Both the position numbers and the translations under genes were made by a program. 64,000 bases of DNA from UBA11403 sp963784615 (GTDB lineage Bacteria > Pseudomonadota > Gammaproteobacteria > Legionellales > Legionellaceae), in assembly GCA_963784615.1 (NCBI GenBank), contig CAWASG010000002.1, positions 124,001 to 188,000 of the forward strand, written 5' to 3'. The first letter of the stretch is position 1. The number at the start of each line of letters is the position of its first letter. Of the stretch, positions 26,207-35,208 are shown in pieces. The notes beneath the pieces were generated by a model. The model worked only from the letters and a program-made list of their open reading frames with translations. It searched no databases and was not told where the DNA came from.

Positions 26207-26257
26207 CTGGTAAGCGCCAAGGGGATCGAATACATCGATCCCCTTGGCGCTTACCAG
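26207..26257. other. Perfect 23-bp hairpin after the ice-binding gene
   Basis: Arms 26207-26229 and 26235-26257, loop ATACA, 8 nt beyond the stop codon of the minus-strand gene. No U-run on either strand. Confidence 0.7.
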
Positions 26258-26265
26258 AGAAGTTA

Positions 26266-27426
26266 TCATGGGGTGTTAATATGATTGCCTAGAAGTGTAA
26301 CCGCTCCAGTCAGTGCCCACGCTCTTCCACTTAATTGTGCTCCAGTACCGAAAGAGATGCTGGCTTTCGCATCGACGATTCCATAGAAATTGGTGCCGTT
26401 AAGTGTTGCAGAACTACCGACAGCCCAATTGATATTGTCCTGTCTTACAGGTGTTCCATTTGAGAGCGTTACTGTTGAACCAATGCCTGTTATGAGGGTT
26501 GAGGGACCGTCGATGCCCATCTTGAAGGTATAGGAAGAACCTGCTGCGCCGTTTAAGGTCAGATTCGCGCCAACAGGGATTTGGGCGCTTGAGTGGAAAC
26601 AATAGACGCCGGGAGGGAGGATGCCTGGGCCTGATCCGACGTCAAGCGTTGATAAGTCAACGTCTCCCACTGGTGTGGTGTAGTCACATGCCTGAGCGAA
26701 GAGATCATTAAAATATTGTAATGCTTGTATCTGCATAGCTGCTGCAATAGGATTAGTAATATTTTGCACTCCATTAACAACCATACCGGAAGTAATGCCC
26801 ACAACAGCGCTTCCGGGAGAGAGATCTAAATCCCCATTAATTAGAGTTGACGCCCCTGAGTTCGTAATCGTTGACGCACCAAGAATAGCGGTACTGAAGA
26901 GAGGTAGAAGAGGACTTACAGGGACAGTGGGGGTAAAACCAAAAGGCGGGACAGGGGGCGGAGCAGTACAATTGAGCACTGACGCCGTAATGGCCGGTGC
27001 ATCTATCTCAACCTGCCGAGTATCAGTCCACACCTGAAGAACCCGGTTGAATGCCCCTAGTGTTGTTGTTGATGTGAGTTGCACTTGAATGTTACAAGTA
27101 CCGCCTGCTGCCAATGTGCTGCCTTTAGCGCAATTATTGGTCGGTGCTGGAATAATAGATGATGCCGAGGAAGGGAACCCATCATTAGGTTGAATTCTAA
27201 TATCAAGTATCTTCAATGCAACTGGGGTGTTATTCCTAATGGTATATATACCTAACGCACTAGAGTTTATACACAGATCTCCAAAAACGGGTGGGCTAAG
27301 AAACGTTATGTCACACGCTGCAATGGATGAGTCGCCTGCATAACTATTGCGACAGTGTTGTGCCTGCGTAGCCAAAGGAAGCAATAATCCTAAAACGACA
27401 GTTCCATATTTAATCTTATTATACAT
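26266..27426 (-). CDS. Secreted ice-binding-like protein (DUF3494)
   Basis: 386 residues from ATG 27426 (GGAG upstream; an earlier start adds 17 poorly placed residues). Signal peptide ending ATQAQ. An N-terminal Cys-containing beta domain (~20-165) is followed by a Pro-rich linker and a DUF3494 beta-solenoid (~180-386): STITNSGASTLINGDLDLSP, LPPGVYCFHSSAQIP, GSSATLNGTNFYGIVDAKAS. DUF3494 proteins bind ice in cold-living microbes; some members may be adhesins. It follows the OMP gene by 28 nt and is probably co-transcribed. The ice-binding activity itself is inference. Confidence 0.82.
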   Translation of the reverse strand: MYNKIKYGTVVLGLLLPLATQAQHCRNSYAGDSSIAACDITFLSPPVFGDLCINSSALGIYTIRNNTPVALKILDIRIQPNDGFPSSASSIIPAPTNNCAKGSTLAAGGTCNIQVQLTSTTTLGAFNRVLQVWTDTRQVEIDAPAITASVLNCTAPPPVPPFGFTPTVPVSPLLPLFSTAILGASTITNSGASTLINGDLDLSPGSAVVGITSGMVVNGVQNITNPIAAAMQIQALQYFNDLFAQACDYTTPVGDVDLSTLDVGSGPGILPPGVYCFHSSAQIPVGANLTLNGAAGSSYTFKMGIDGPSTLITGIGSTVTLSNGTPVRQDNINWAVGSSATLNGTNFYGIVDAKASISFGTGAQLSGRAWALTGAVTLLGNHINTP

Positions 27427-27454
27427 CGTGTATCTCCTTATTGCCCCTGTATGT

Positions 27455-28252
27455 TTATAATGCAATATGTAATCCAAGCAACGCTGATTGCGCGGCTAAA
27501 TCTAAATGAGCTGGAATGATGATGGGCGTAGTAATGGTTCCTGTGGAGCCATGGGCTGAGTGTCTGACCTCGCCTAAATCGGTATATAAATACTCTAATG
27601 AAAGCGAGATACGGTTATTAAACGCATAAGAGAATCCGGCACCGGCTTCCCAACTGAAATCTGCATGCGAAGCAGAGCCGAGGTTTAAGGCTTGATTGAC
27701 ACAGGGCACGATATCGCGGTCGAAATCGCGGTAGCTGGCTTTATTCCACGCACCACCAATACCGCCGATGGCATAGAGTGAGTATTGCTTCTTGGAGACG
27801 ATGGTTAACGCCGTATCAAACATCAGACGCGTGCTTTGTACCGGCATTTTAAAGGTCATTTGATTAAAATCGGCACTGCCAAAACGCCACACATCGCCTT
27901 TAATCGTATCTTTGCCGATATAATAGCCATTGATTTCCGGCTCTATGGAAGGGAACCATTGTGTGCTTTCGGAGTATTGCTGTTTGCCGGGAAAATAATA
28001 GACATAGCCAATACCGACTTGGCCGGTGAAATTATCCCAATCATTGCGGTTGGTTTGTACGAGCCTATCCGTTTCACTACTCGTCACACCTAACGTGCCA
28101 TCATGTAGTCTTAAATTGGCAACCCCTGCGGCGGCAATGACTTCAAAATGGCTAGGGTTAGAAGTCGTCATCGCACCCATTGAACCCGCAAATACCGAGC
28201 TACTCAAGGCTAAACAACTCAAGGAAAGACAGCGAAGTCCTGTTGGTTTCAT
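27455..28252 (-). CDS. Outer-membrane beta-barrel protein (paralogue A)
   Basis: 265 residues: signal peptide (SSSVFAGS) then an 8-strand-type barrel rich in alternating hydrophobics (GQVGIGYVYYFPGKQ, AGAGFSYAFNNRISLSLEYL). Similar in style to Legionellales outer-membrane proteins of unknown role. The central ~130 residues are identical to the divergent gene at 28495, with few silent changes. Upstream of the ice-binding gene in one unit. Confidence 0.75.
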   Translation of the reverse strand: MKPTGLRCLSLSCLALSSSVFAGSMGAMTTSNPSHFEVIAAAGVANLRLHDGTLGVTSSETDRLVQTNRNDWDNFTGQVGIGYVYYFPGKQQYSESTQWFPSIEPEINGYYIGKDTIKGDVWRFGSADFNQMTFKMPVQSTRLMFDTALTIVSKKQYSLYAIGGIGGAWNKASYRDFDRDIVPCVNQALNLGSASHADFSWEAGAGFSYAFNNRISLSLEYLYTDLGEVRHSAHGSTGTITTPIIIPAHLDLAAQSALLGLHIAL

Positions 28253-29645
28253 AGTTTATATCATCCTTAATAAAATGACTTTTGAAAAAAGTCAGGCGAT
28301 GTTATTTCTTTCAAAAAAATATTCCTATGGTCGACCTTAGCATCATTCAAAATGATTTAAAAGTGAAATTATTTGTAACCACTTCCCTTTCCCCCCCAAT
28401 TAATTACACTTAATTCTAAGAAAAATAGCATTGATATCCCCGAAACCCGAATATATACTGGTCGTATGGATGTCAATCATATAAGGATATATTTATGCGT
28501 ATAGTCATTACGGGTGTTATCTCTACAGCCCTCATTCTTGCCAACGCCACCTCGTTGGCTGCCGGCGAAACCCTACCTAACGACTCCAGTCATCGTGTTA
28601 AGACGATTCATGGTATGGCAGAAGCAAAGCACTTTAACGCACCCTCCAGTGGCAATTTTTATGTCCAGGCAGGCACGTTTAAATCTGCAAAAAACGCAGC
28701 GCGTTATCAACAACAGTTAATGAGCACTCATCATCATCCCGTGAAGATAAAGACTGAAGGGGGCTATCATGTGGTTGTTATTGGTCCTATCCATTCAGTT
28801 GCTGAAGTAAGGGCGTTACGTCAATCTGCGCATAAGCCCGTTTTTGTAAAACATGAACGTGCGGAGCCTGTATTAGTGCATGAACCCAGTCACATGCAAC
28901 CGCGTGAAGTCGGTGATAAAGATGCGGCAATCGCTCCTGCAAGAACGTCGAGCCACTTTGAAGTCCTCGGTGCCGTAGGCATTGCGAATTTAAGACTCAA
29001 TGATGGCACGTTAGGCGTTACGAGTAGTGAAACCGATCGTCTGAAACAAACCAACCGCAACGATTGGGATAGCTTCATCGGCCAGGTCGGTATTGGTTAT
29101 GTGTATTATTTTCCCGGCAAGCAGCAATACTCGGAAAGCACACAATGGTTCCCTGCCATAGAGCCGGAAATCAATGGTTATTATATTGGTAAAGATACGA
29201 TTAAAGGCGATGTGTGGCGTTTTGGCAGTGCCGATTTTAATCAAATGACCTTTAAAATGCCGGTACAAAGCACGCGTCTGATGTTTGATACGGCGTTAAC
29301 CATCGTCTCCAAGAAGCAATACTCACTGTATGCCATCGGTGGTATTGGTGGCGCGTGGAATAAAGCCAGCTACCGCGATTTCGACCGTGATATCGTGCCC
29401 TGTGTTAATCAAGCCTTAAACCTCGGCTCTGCTTCGCATGCAGATTTCAGTTGGGAAGCCGGTGCCGGATTCTCTTATGCGTTTAATAACCGTATCTCGC
29501 TTTCATTAGAGTATTTATATACCGACTTAGGCAAAGTAAGCAGTTCAGCCCATGGTTCCACAGGAACCATTACTGCGCCGGTCATCATTCCTGCCCATTT
29601 AGAATTGGCAGCACAATCCGCATTGTTGGGGATACATATTGCAAT
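27476..29645. repeat. ~0.7-kb inverted repeat formed by two OMP genes
   Basis: About 28150 down to 27476 is the near-identical reverse complement of about 28950 to 29640. It flanks ~0.8 kb that contains both promoters and both N-terminal coding parts. Confidence 0.9.
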
Positions 29646-29649
29646 ATAG
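28495..29649 (+). CDS. SPOR-domain/outer-membrane beta-barrel fusion (paralogue B)
   Basis: 384 residues: signal peptide (SLAAGE), SPOR-like domain at ~53-115 (GNFYVQAGTFKSAKNAARYQ, then GGYHVVVIGPI), linker, then the same barrel as paralogue A (~155-384). SPOR domains bind glycan strands stripped of peptides, usually at division sites, so this protein may anchor the outer membrane to septal peptidoglycan. The fusion order is unusual. The 242-bp divergent intergenic region holds both promoters. Confidence 0.78.
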   Translation: MRIVITGVISTALILANATSLAAGETLPNDSSHRVKTIHGMAEAKHFNAPSSGNFYVQAGTFKSAKNAARYQQQLMSTHHHPVKIKTEGGYHVVVIGPIHSVAEVRALRQSAHKPVFVKHERAEPVLVHEPSHMQPREVGDKDAAIAPARTSSHFEVLGAVGIANLRLNDGTLGVTSSETDRLKQTNRNDWDSFIGQVGIGYVYYFPGKQQYSESTQWFPAIEPEINGYYIGKDTIKGDVWRFGSADFNQMTFKMPVQSTRLMFDTALTIVSKKQYSLYAIGGIGGAWNKASYRDFDRDIVPCVNQALNLGSASHADFSWEAGAGFSYAFNNRISLSLEYLYTDLGKVSSSAHGSTGTITAPVIIPAHLELAAQSALLGIHIAI

Positions 29650-29939
29650 CGTCGGCTACGTAGAACGGTAGCCTGGTTGACGCCCGCACGATACTACCAA
29701 ATCCAAGAAAACCTTTGTGCGTCAACCGGGGTGGTCGCACTCACGATCCTTGGTCTTCGTCATCATTTCGACAGGAGCCACGGATTCGTCGTTGCGAGCG
29801 AAGCGCGGCAATCCAGAGTTCGGAGCACGGTACCCTGGATTGCCGCGCTTCGCTCGCAACGACGGACCTGGCAGATTTTATACAAATTATGAAGTTAATT
29901 GGGGCTGTTTGTACCGAAGGTACTGGGGCGATCACGATC
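29650..29939. repeat. Repeat cluster with a perfect 30-bp palindrome
   Basis: 29787-29816 and 29835-29864 are perfect inverted arms (CGTCGTTGCGAGCGAAGCGC...). Upstream is a diverged copy of the GATACTACC.../GTCAACCGGGG repeat (~29691-29730), and at ~29911 TACCGAAGGTACTGGGGC. No gene. Confidence 0.8.
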
Positions 29940-30728
29940 CTAATCTAATCTAGTCAAGCGATCGAAGAAGTTAATTGATTTACTTCCAAGCTTTTTTTCC
30001 AATGCCACAACTGCAGCAGTAACCTGAGAAGAGATAGTAACCCGCTCCTTGCTAGCGAATACAACATTATTGTTACCAACCGATGTTTTATAAATAAATA
30101 CATCAGAAAAAATGCTGCATAAGAATTCAAAAAAAACAGCTTTTAAGTCAGGTATTTCATGGTAGTTGATAACCAACCAGCCCTTTTTATTGAGGACTCT
30201 TAAGCATTGCTGTATGAAATTTTTCTGCATTTGAAATGGGTTCATGCAATAAGCGGTAAACATATCAGCAAAAATAACATCGGTGCTGTTATCGCGGGCG
30301 TTTACGAGCCAATTTTCAGCATCAGAAATCGTTACGGTTACATTTTTACTCACCGGTATTCCAAAAAATTCGCTGGCGACCTCATAAACGCGTTGACGCA
30401 ATTCAATGGCATTAATTTTGCAACCTGGAAATAGGTTGCTAATGCTGCGTAAAATGGAGCCGCCTCCCAATCCCAGAAGTGTGACATGTTTGAATTGAAT
30501 GAACGCAAGAGCCAACACCATTGCATGTGTATACTCGTAGACTAAAACATGAGGTGCCCTTAAATCCATACTGCTTTGATCGTACTTGGTACCGAATGTT
30601 AAATTTCTAAAATGCGATCGATCGACCACTAAAATATCACCAAATGCATCACTGGTACGATAAAGTATTGGGTCACCGAATAAATCACGATCACTCGTGA
30701 AAATAGTATTGTTTGTCAATTTTGACAT
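29940..30728 (-). CDS. Spermidine-synthase-like (SpeE fold) protein
   Basis: 262 residues. Rossmann methyltransferase-type fold with nucleotide motif LLGLGGGSI (~83-91), acidic NAIEL, and DAENWLVNA as in polyamine aminopropyltransferases. It is short, and the substrate gate is not obvious, so it could be an SAM-dependent aminopropyl- or methyltransferase of other specificity. Only 3 nt after the SidE-like gene, so co-transcribed. Confidence 0.7.
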   Translation of the reverse strand: MSKLTNNTIFTSDRDLFGDPILYRTSDAFGDILVVDRSHFRNLTFGTKYDQSSMDLRAPHVLVYEYTHAMVLALAFIQFKHVTLLGLGGGSILRSISNLFPGCKINAIELRQRVYEVASEFFGIPVSKNVTVTISDAENWLVNARDNSTDVIFADMFTAYCMNPFQMQKNFIQQCLRVLNKKGWLVINYHEIPDLKAVFFEFLCSIFSDVFIYKTSVGNNNVVFASKERVTISSQVTAAVVALEKKLGSKSINFFDRLTRLD

Positions 30729-30731
30729 TCC

Positions 30732-33700
30732 TTATGGGTGGCTATGCGGCACCCTTAAATGATCACTATATTGAAGATTGGGGTACTTGTTTAGATCATC
30801 AATAATTGCCTGTAATACATTTAAATGCCATTCGTATTCGCATTTACGTCCAATTTCAAAATTAGCTTCCATCGGCGCTGTCTCAGCAGGAAGATGTGCT
30901 TGATGGGGGACGATGAGGCAGGGTTTTTCTTGGTCACATTGATAGTGAATAAGATGACGAATGTCCATCACCAATGCCAAAATCTCAGCACCCTTTGTCG
31001 CTAGGTCGTGAGCGTTGCAGATATCCAGAAAAGACATCTTAAATGTTTTTTTCGTTCTGATGATATCCAGGCAATCTGCGTCATGTACCAATTGACGCAA
31101 ATAATTAGCCAGATCCGCGTCATTCTCGCTGACTAATAATGCCTGTGCACTCTCGATGAATCCTGGCTCATTGTCTTTGAAGGTAATCGTATTTGCAATG
31201 AGCTGAGCCATGTTTTTTGAGACAGCAGGAATATGCCGTTGAATAAACTCAAAACAGTTCTGTCCGCTTTGTGCATCCCATCGATCGGTTCCTTCATCCT
31301 CTCTTGCGGTGTCATGAAATAAGGCAGCGATCTGTGTTAAATGCAGTAACGCTTTCGCACTTAGCCCTACTCTTTCTGCTAACAAACAAATGCCTTGCGC
31401 CGTAGAATCTTCATGTTTCTCGCGGAATTTGTGTATGATTTTTACATAAGTTGCAACCCTTGCAGCATGCATCGCGCCGTGAATGGGGCGTCTTAATTTT
31501 GGCGTTTTAATTTCAAAAAGACCCAACGGATTCAGATTAACCGGTGATTTTGTTGAACAAGGAAATGCGGTTAAATAAAAATGCTCATTGATAAACCGAG
31601 CCAGGCTAGACAAATCGAATGAAGGGGCATTGATGTCAATGATTGTGAGAGGTGGCGGCGCTGAAGGGAACAACGGATTGTCTACACGATGTTGTGTAAA
31701 CCCATTGGTATCACTTACACCACGGATTGAAAGGGCTAATTCCTTACCTCTAGTCACCGAATAAAGCGTGTTTCTTTCCTGGAAATGGCTATCAAAAAAT
31801 TTAACGTGCGCTACGCCACTTCGAACGCCAATTTCATCGGTACCACAGAGGCCGGCTTTAATCACAACATCGAGCTGTCTATCGTTATAGGAAGTATTAT
31901 AATCCTGCTGCGTATTGTGCTCATACTCGGTATAAAGAGAGGTTCGTTTGTAGTCCATTTTAATGATGCTATTAAAAATAGTACCCATTAAATTGGGTAA
32001 ATAATTGACTAACATTTCAAATGAGGTTACATGTTTTGGGCTAGGCAATTTTGTAGTGCCTTCTAAGCAGCCCACATTGACATAATGGGCGAGTCGGCTT
32101 AAGAAAAAGTCCATAAACTGTCTTTTATCAGACGATTGTTTGAAGAAGTTCCATCGTGTTAATACCTGAAATACCTCCGCTATTTTTACTGGGAATTTAT
32201 TGGTATTCCAATTTTGACGCAATTCTGGATAAAGCTCATAAAACATCAAATCCTGGTTTTCCATATTAAAGGTTTTTAGCGTCTGATATTTTATGGAGAG
32301 CTCATCCGATTGGAATATAATCAAATAATCTTTGATAATTTCGAAAAATATACCATTAAAAATGGTGAAGTATGGCGTACCATCCGGTTTGTAGGCGATT
32401 TTTTCCAGAATACCAATGGCGCGCTGAAATAAAGGCTCGGTTAAATCAGGATTCTGTTTAATTCTAGCTTTATGTGCAACACGATAGTTTTGCATCAATT
32501 CAAACAGATGATAAAAACGTTCATATTGTTCTATTGCCTTATGAGAAATGGCGTTTAGGGTCATTGGCGCATCGGTTCTATATGAACTTGCATCTATACC
32601 TGCGGCGATGGGTTTGCGCCCCATCTCCAGTGCGTTTACCATAGCATTTCTTGTTTCAAGAAGTACGCGACCACGTCCCAGTTTTTCAATCCAATTGGTT
32701 AACGTATTACGATTATTTTCAACATCTAAATAGATAAAGTTTTCACTCGTAATTTGTCGAGGCGCTGAGGTCCGATAATAAAGGCCGATGGTGTGCCCAC
32801 CTAACATATTGTGATCGTCTCCAACCAATGTTGTTGTGTAGACCATGTTTCCAATACAACCGGCCCTGGAAACTCTTAGCTCCTTGCTCTTGATAATGAG
32901 CGGCTTCTTCTCGGTTAAATGCAGAAGACTTAATTGATTAGGCAGTTGTCTACGCATTAAATTACCGTTGGGAGAGTGCCTTGAGTAATGGGTGAAATCA
33001 TCAAAATATTGTTGATATGCATTGGTCGAGAAGAACGGCTTTTGGTGAGAGAGATCAGTCATTCCGAGTGCTTCCAACGCTGCTAAATTGAACATTTGCC
33101 CGTGATCTAAATGCTGAGAAATCGTGACCAAATCCTCGGGCAGCATCAGTTTGATGTGCTCGCGTGATAAACGGTCGATTCTCAGCGAACCATCGAAATC
33201 AGGTTTTGTAGTCATCAACGGTATGATGCAAACATCAACATTCCCAAAGATACCTTGATAAAATTTCAGCGTATTTGACGCGCCTACAGATTCAGAAGGG
33301 GGCTTTGACTCTAACAATAACAATAAAATACGTGAACTGAGTTTTTCAGGATTCGACGACTGTGATTGAAACCATAAACGAAAAGCAAACTTATCCTGGT
33401 ATGGTTTGCCTTCTTCAAGATGAAAAAGTTGGCTTGCCTGGGGGATTAAATCGGTAAATGAACTGGCTTTAATGCCGTTAACATCAATTTTTTTCAAGAT
33501 GTTGCTGGAAAGTGCTTTCGCTCGAATGAGCCCCACGAAGGTTTGGATAACTTGCTCATAAAATTGGGGAGTATCTTTTGATGAAGGGATCCCCTTTGGC
33601 GAGGAGATTTGCGATAGTGCGCGTAAAAGGTGAGCGTCACTCACTGCCAGATCCATTCCACGCATCGCTAATGTGATATCCGTGGTGAATTGCAGTCCCC

Positions 33701-33773
33701 GAGAATATTGCATTGATTGAGAGGCGACCGGTTGGCGCAGAGGTCGTTTTAAAGAGCGTTGCTTATCATTCAT
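30732..33773 (-). CDS. Large protein with C-terminal SidE-like/HD-type phosphodiesterase domain; candidate effector
   Basis: 1013 residues from ATG 33773 (GGGA six nt upstream); a GTG four codons earlier is possible. The N-terminal ~750 residues have no recognised domain. The C-terminal part carries RRPIHGAMHAARVATYV (~760), AALFHDTAREDEGTDRWD (~820) and LVHDADCLDII (~900). This His-Asp pattern resembles the phosphodiesterase of Legionella SidE-family effectors, which act on phosphoribosyl-ubiquitin, and more distantly HD hydrolases. No ART (ADP-ribosyltransferase) motif was noticed. Effector status and ubiquitin chemistry are inference. Confidence 0.6.
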   Translation of the reverse strand: MNDKQRSLKRPLRQPVASQSMQYSRGLQFTTDITLAMRGMDLAVSDAHLLRALSQISSPKGIPSSKDTPQFYEQVIQTFVGLIRAKALSSNILKKIDVNGIKASSFTDLIPQASQLFHLEEGKPYQDKFAFRLWFQSQSSNPEKLSSRILLLLLESKPPSESVGASNTLKFYQGIFGNVDVCIIPLMTTKPDFDGSLRIDRLSREHIKLMLPEDLVTISQHLDHGQMFNLAALEALGMTDLSHQKPFFSTNAYQQYFDDFTHYSRHSPNGNLMRRQLPNQLSLLHLTEKKPLIIKSKELRVSRAGCIGNMVYTTTLVGDDHNMLGGHTIGLYYRTSAPRQITSENFIYLDVENNRNTLTNWIEKLGRGRVLLETRNAMVNALEMGRKPIAAGIDASSYRTDAPMTLNAISHKAIEQYERFYHLFELMQNYRVAHKARIKQNPDLTEPLFQRAIGILEKIAYKPDGTPYFTIFNGIFFEIIKDYLIIFQSDELSIKYQTLKTFNMENQDLMFYELYPELRQNWNTNKFPVKIAEVFQVLTRWNFFKQSSDKRQFMDFFLSRLAHYVNVGCLEGTTKLPSPKHVTSFEMLVNYLPNLMGTIFNSIIKMDYKRTSLYTEYEHNTQQDYNTSYNDRQLDVVIKAGLCGTDEIGVRSGVAHVKFFDSHFQERNTLYSVTRGKELALSIRGVSDTNGFTQHRVDNPLFPSAPPPLTIIDINAPSFDLSSLARFINEHFYLTAFPCSTKSPVNLNPLGLFEIKTPKLRRPIHGAMHAARVATYVKIIHKFREKHEDSTAQGICLLAERVGLSAKALLHLTQIAALFHDTAREDEGTDRWDAQSGQNCFEFIQRHIPAVSKNMAQLIANTITFKDNEPGFIESAQALLVSENDADLANYLRQLVHDADCLDIIRTKKTFKMSFLDICNAHDLATKGAEILALVMDIRHLIHYQCDQEKPCLIVPHQAHLPAETAPMEANFEIGRKCEYEWHLNVLQAIIDDLNKYPNLQYSDHLRVPHSHP

Positions 33774-34098
33774 AACCGATCCCACAGTAGAGTTGGTGTT
33801 TACGGTCCTTAATAGGATGACTTTAAAAGTATCATAAAATGCTTTAGTGACCGCAAAATCGCCATTCTAGCATCATTAGAGTCAAAAATCACGTGCGAAA
33901 TGATAGGATCAAGCTCGCTATTCTGCTCACCACTCCATTGGTAGGAATTACTAGATGCATTTGCCATGATAAAGGGCTGTTCAAAAATCGGTCATCTAGG
34001 TTCCATGGTAACTCCCCAGGTAGAAAAGAAAGTATCGCATCGTACTTATGGTCTGCTAACATGGTGACTATGTTTCTAATGCAAGAAGATAATACTTT
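33774..34098. other. Divergent promoter region before the polyketide synthase gene
   Basis: No gene. Carries one copy of the repeat motif GGTAACTCCCCAGG (34007-34020). Confidence 0.5.
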
Positions 34099-35208
34099 AT
34101 GAAAACAGGGATCACCGCTATCGGTACTGCCAATCCAAAATATAAACGGGATCAACTAGAGACGGCGGCGTTCATTGCTGAGAGCCTCAATTTAACGCCG
34201 GCAGAAAAACGAAGACTGCGTGCTGTGTATAGAGCAACGGGGATTCAGTCTAGATATAGTGTCATCGGCGATTATTGCAACGAGGTCGGGCAATTTGAGT
34301 TTTTTCCTAGTCAACCCGACGCGCCGTTTCCTACGACGTCGGCAAGGATGGATCTTTACAAAAAAAATGCACTGCCTTTAGCCGTTGCTGCTATTGAGAA
34401 TTGTTTGGCTAATCTTCCTGATTTTAATAAAGCCGATATTACACACCTTATTACAGTAAGCTGTACGGGGATGTATGCCCCCGGTATTGATATCGAAATT
34501 ATTCAGCAGTTACAGCTTGATACAACCATACAACGAACAGCGATTAATTTTATGGGCTGTTATGGTGCTTTTAATGCGTTAAAAGTAGCTGACTCCATTT
34601 GTAAAGCCCACACCCATGCGAATGTATTAGTCGTTTGTGTTGAATTGTGCAGCATTCATTTTCAAAAAAATATGACAATGGATCATATGATCTCTAATGC
34701 CATTTTTGCAGATGGTGCGGCGGCGGTGCTCGTTCAGGCAGGGGGTGGACTTAAAAAAAGCCTTTGTTTTGACGCGTTTCATTGTGATTTATTACCGCAA
34801 ACCAGCCAGGAAATGGCGTGGCATATTGGTGATTCTGGTTTTGATATCGTCTTAAGTTCTTATGTGCCTCAAGTGATTGAATCAGGCATTGGCGCCTGTA
34901 CGCAAACATTATTAGATAAGTATCAACTCACCTGGTCGGACATTCATTTTTATGCGGTACATCCAGGGGGCATAAAAATTCTGCAAGCGTGTGAAAAATC
35001 ATTAGATATGAGTGTGGAGCAAAATAAATATGCGTATCAAGTCATGCGTGACTATGGAAACATGTCTTCGGCGACAGTTCTGTTTGTATTAAAATCAATT
35101 TGGGATGATCTCAAAGAAACCGATCATCAGAAAAATCTGTTTAGTTGTGCATTTGGTCCAGGATTAACACTAGAGTCGATGCTGTTGAAGATTCAATATG
35201 CTCAATAA
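34099..35208 (+). CDS. Type III polyketide synthase (chalcone-synthase-like)
   Basis: 369 residues. Thiolase-fold homodimer that extends acyl-CoA starters with malonyl-CoA. The catalytic triad is complete: Cys154 (FMGCYGAFNA), His288 (AVHPGG), Asn321 (YGNMSS). C-terminal GFG-loop equivalent is AFGPGLTLE. Followed with an 11-nt overlap by a methyltransferase and convergently by an FAD oxidoreductase, the set used in bacterial alkylresorcinol/alkylpyrone or quinone pathways (compare srsA-srsB-srsC of Streptomyces). Product unknown. Confidence 0.92.
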   Translation: MKTGITAIGTANPKYKRDQLETAAFIAESLNLTPAEKRRLRAVYRATGIQSRYSVIGDYCNEVGQFEFFPSQPDAPFPTTSARMDLYKKNALPLAVAAIENCLANLPDFNKADITHLITVSCTGMYAPGIDIEIIQQLQLDTTIQRTAINFMGCYGAFNALKVADSICKAHTHANVLVVCVELCSIHFQKNMTMDHMISNAIFADGAAAVLVQAGGGLKKSLCFDAFHCDLLPQTSQEMAWHIGDSGFDIVLSSYVPQVIESGIGACTQTLLDKYQLTWSDIHFYAVHPGGIKILQACEKSLDMSVEQNKYAYQVMRDYGNMSSATVLFVLKSIWDDLKETDHQKNLFSCAFGPGLTLESMLLKIQYAQ

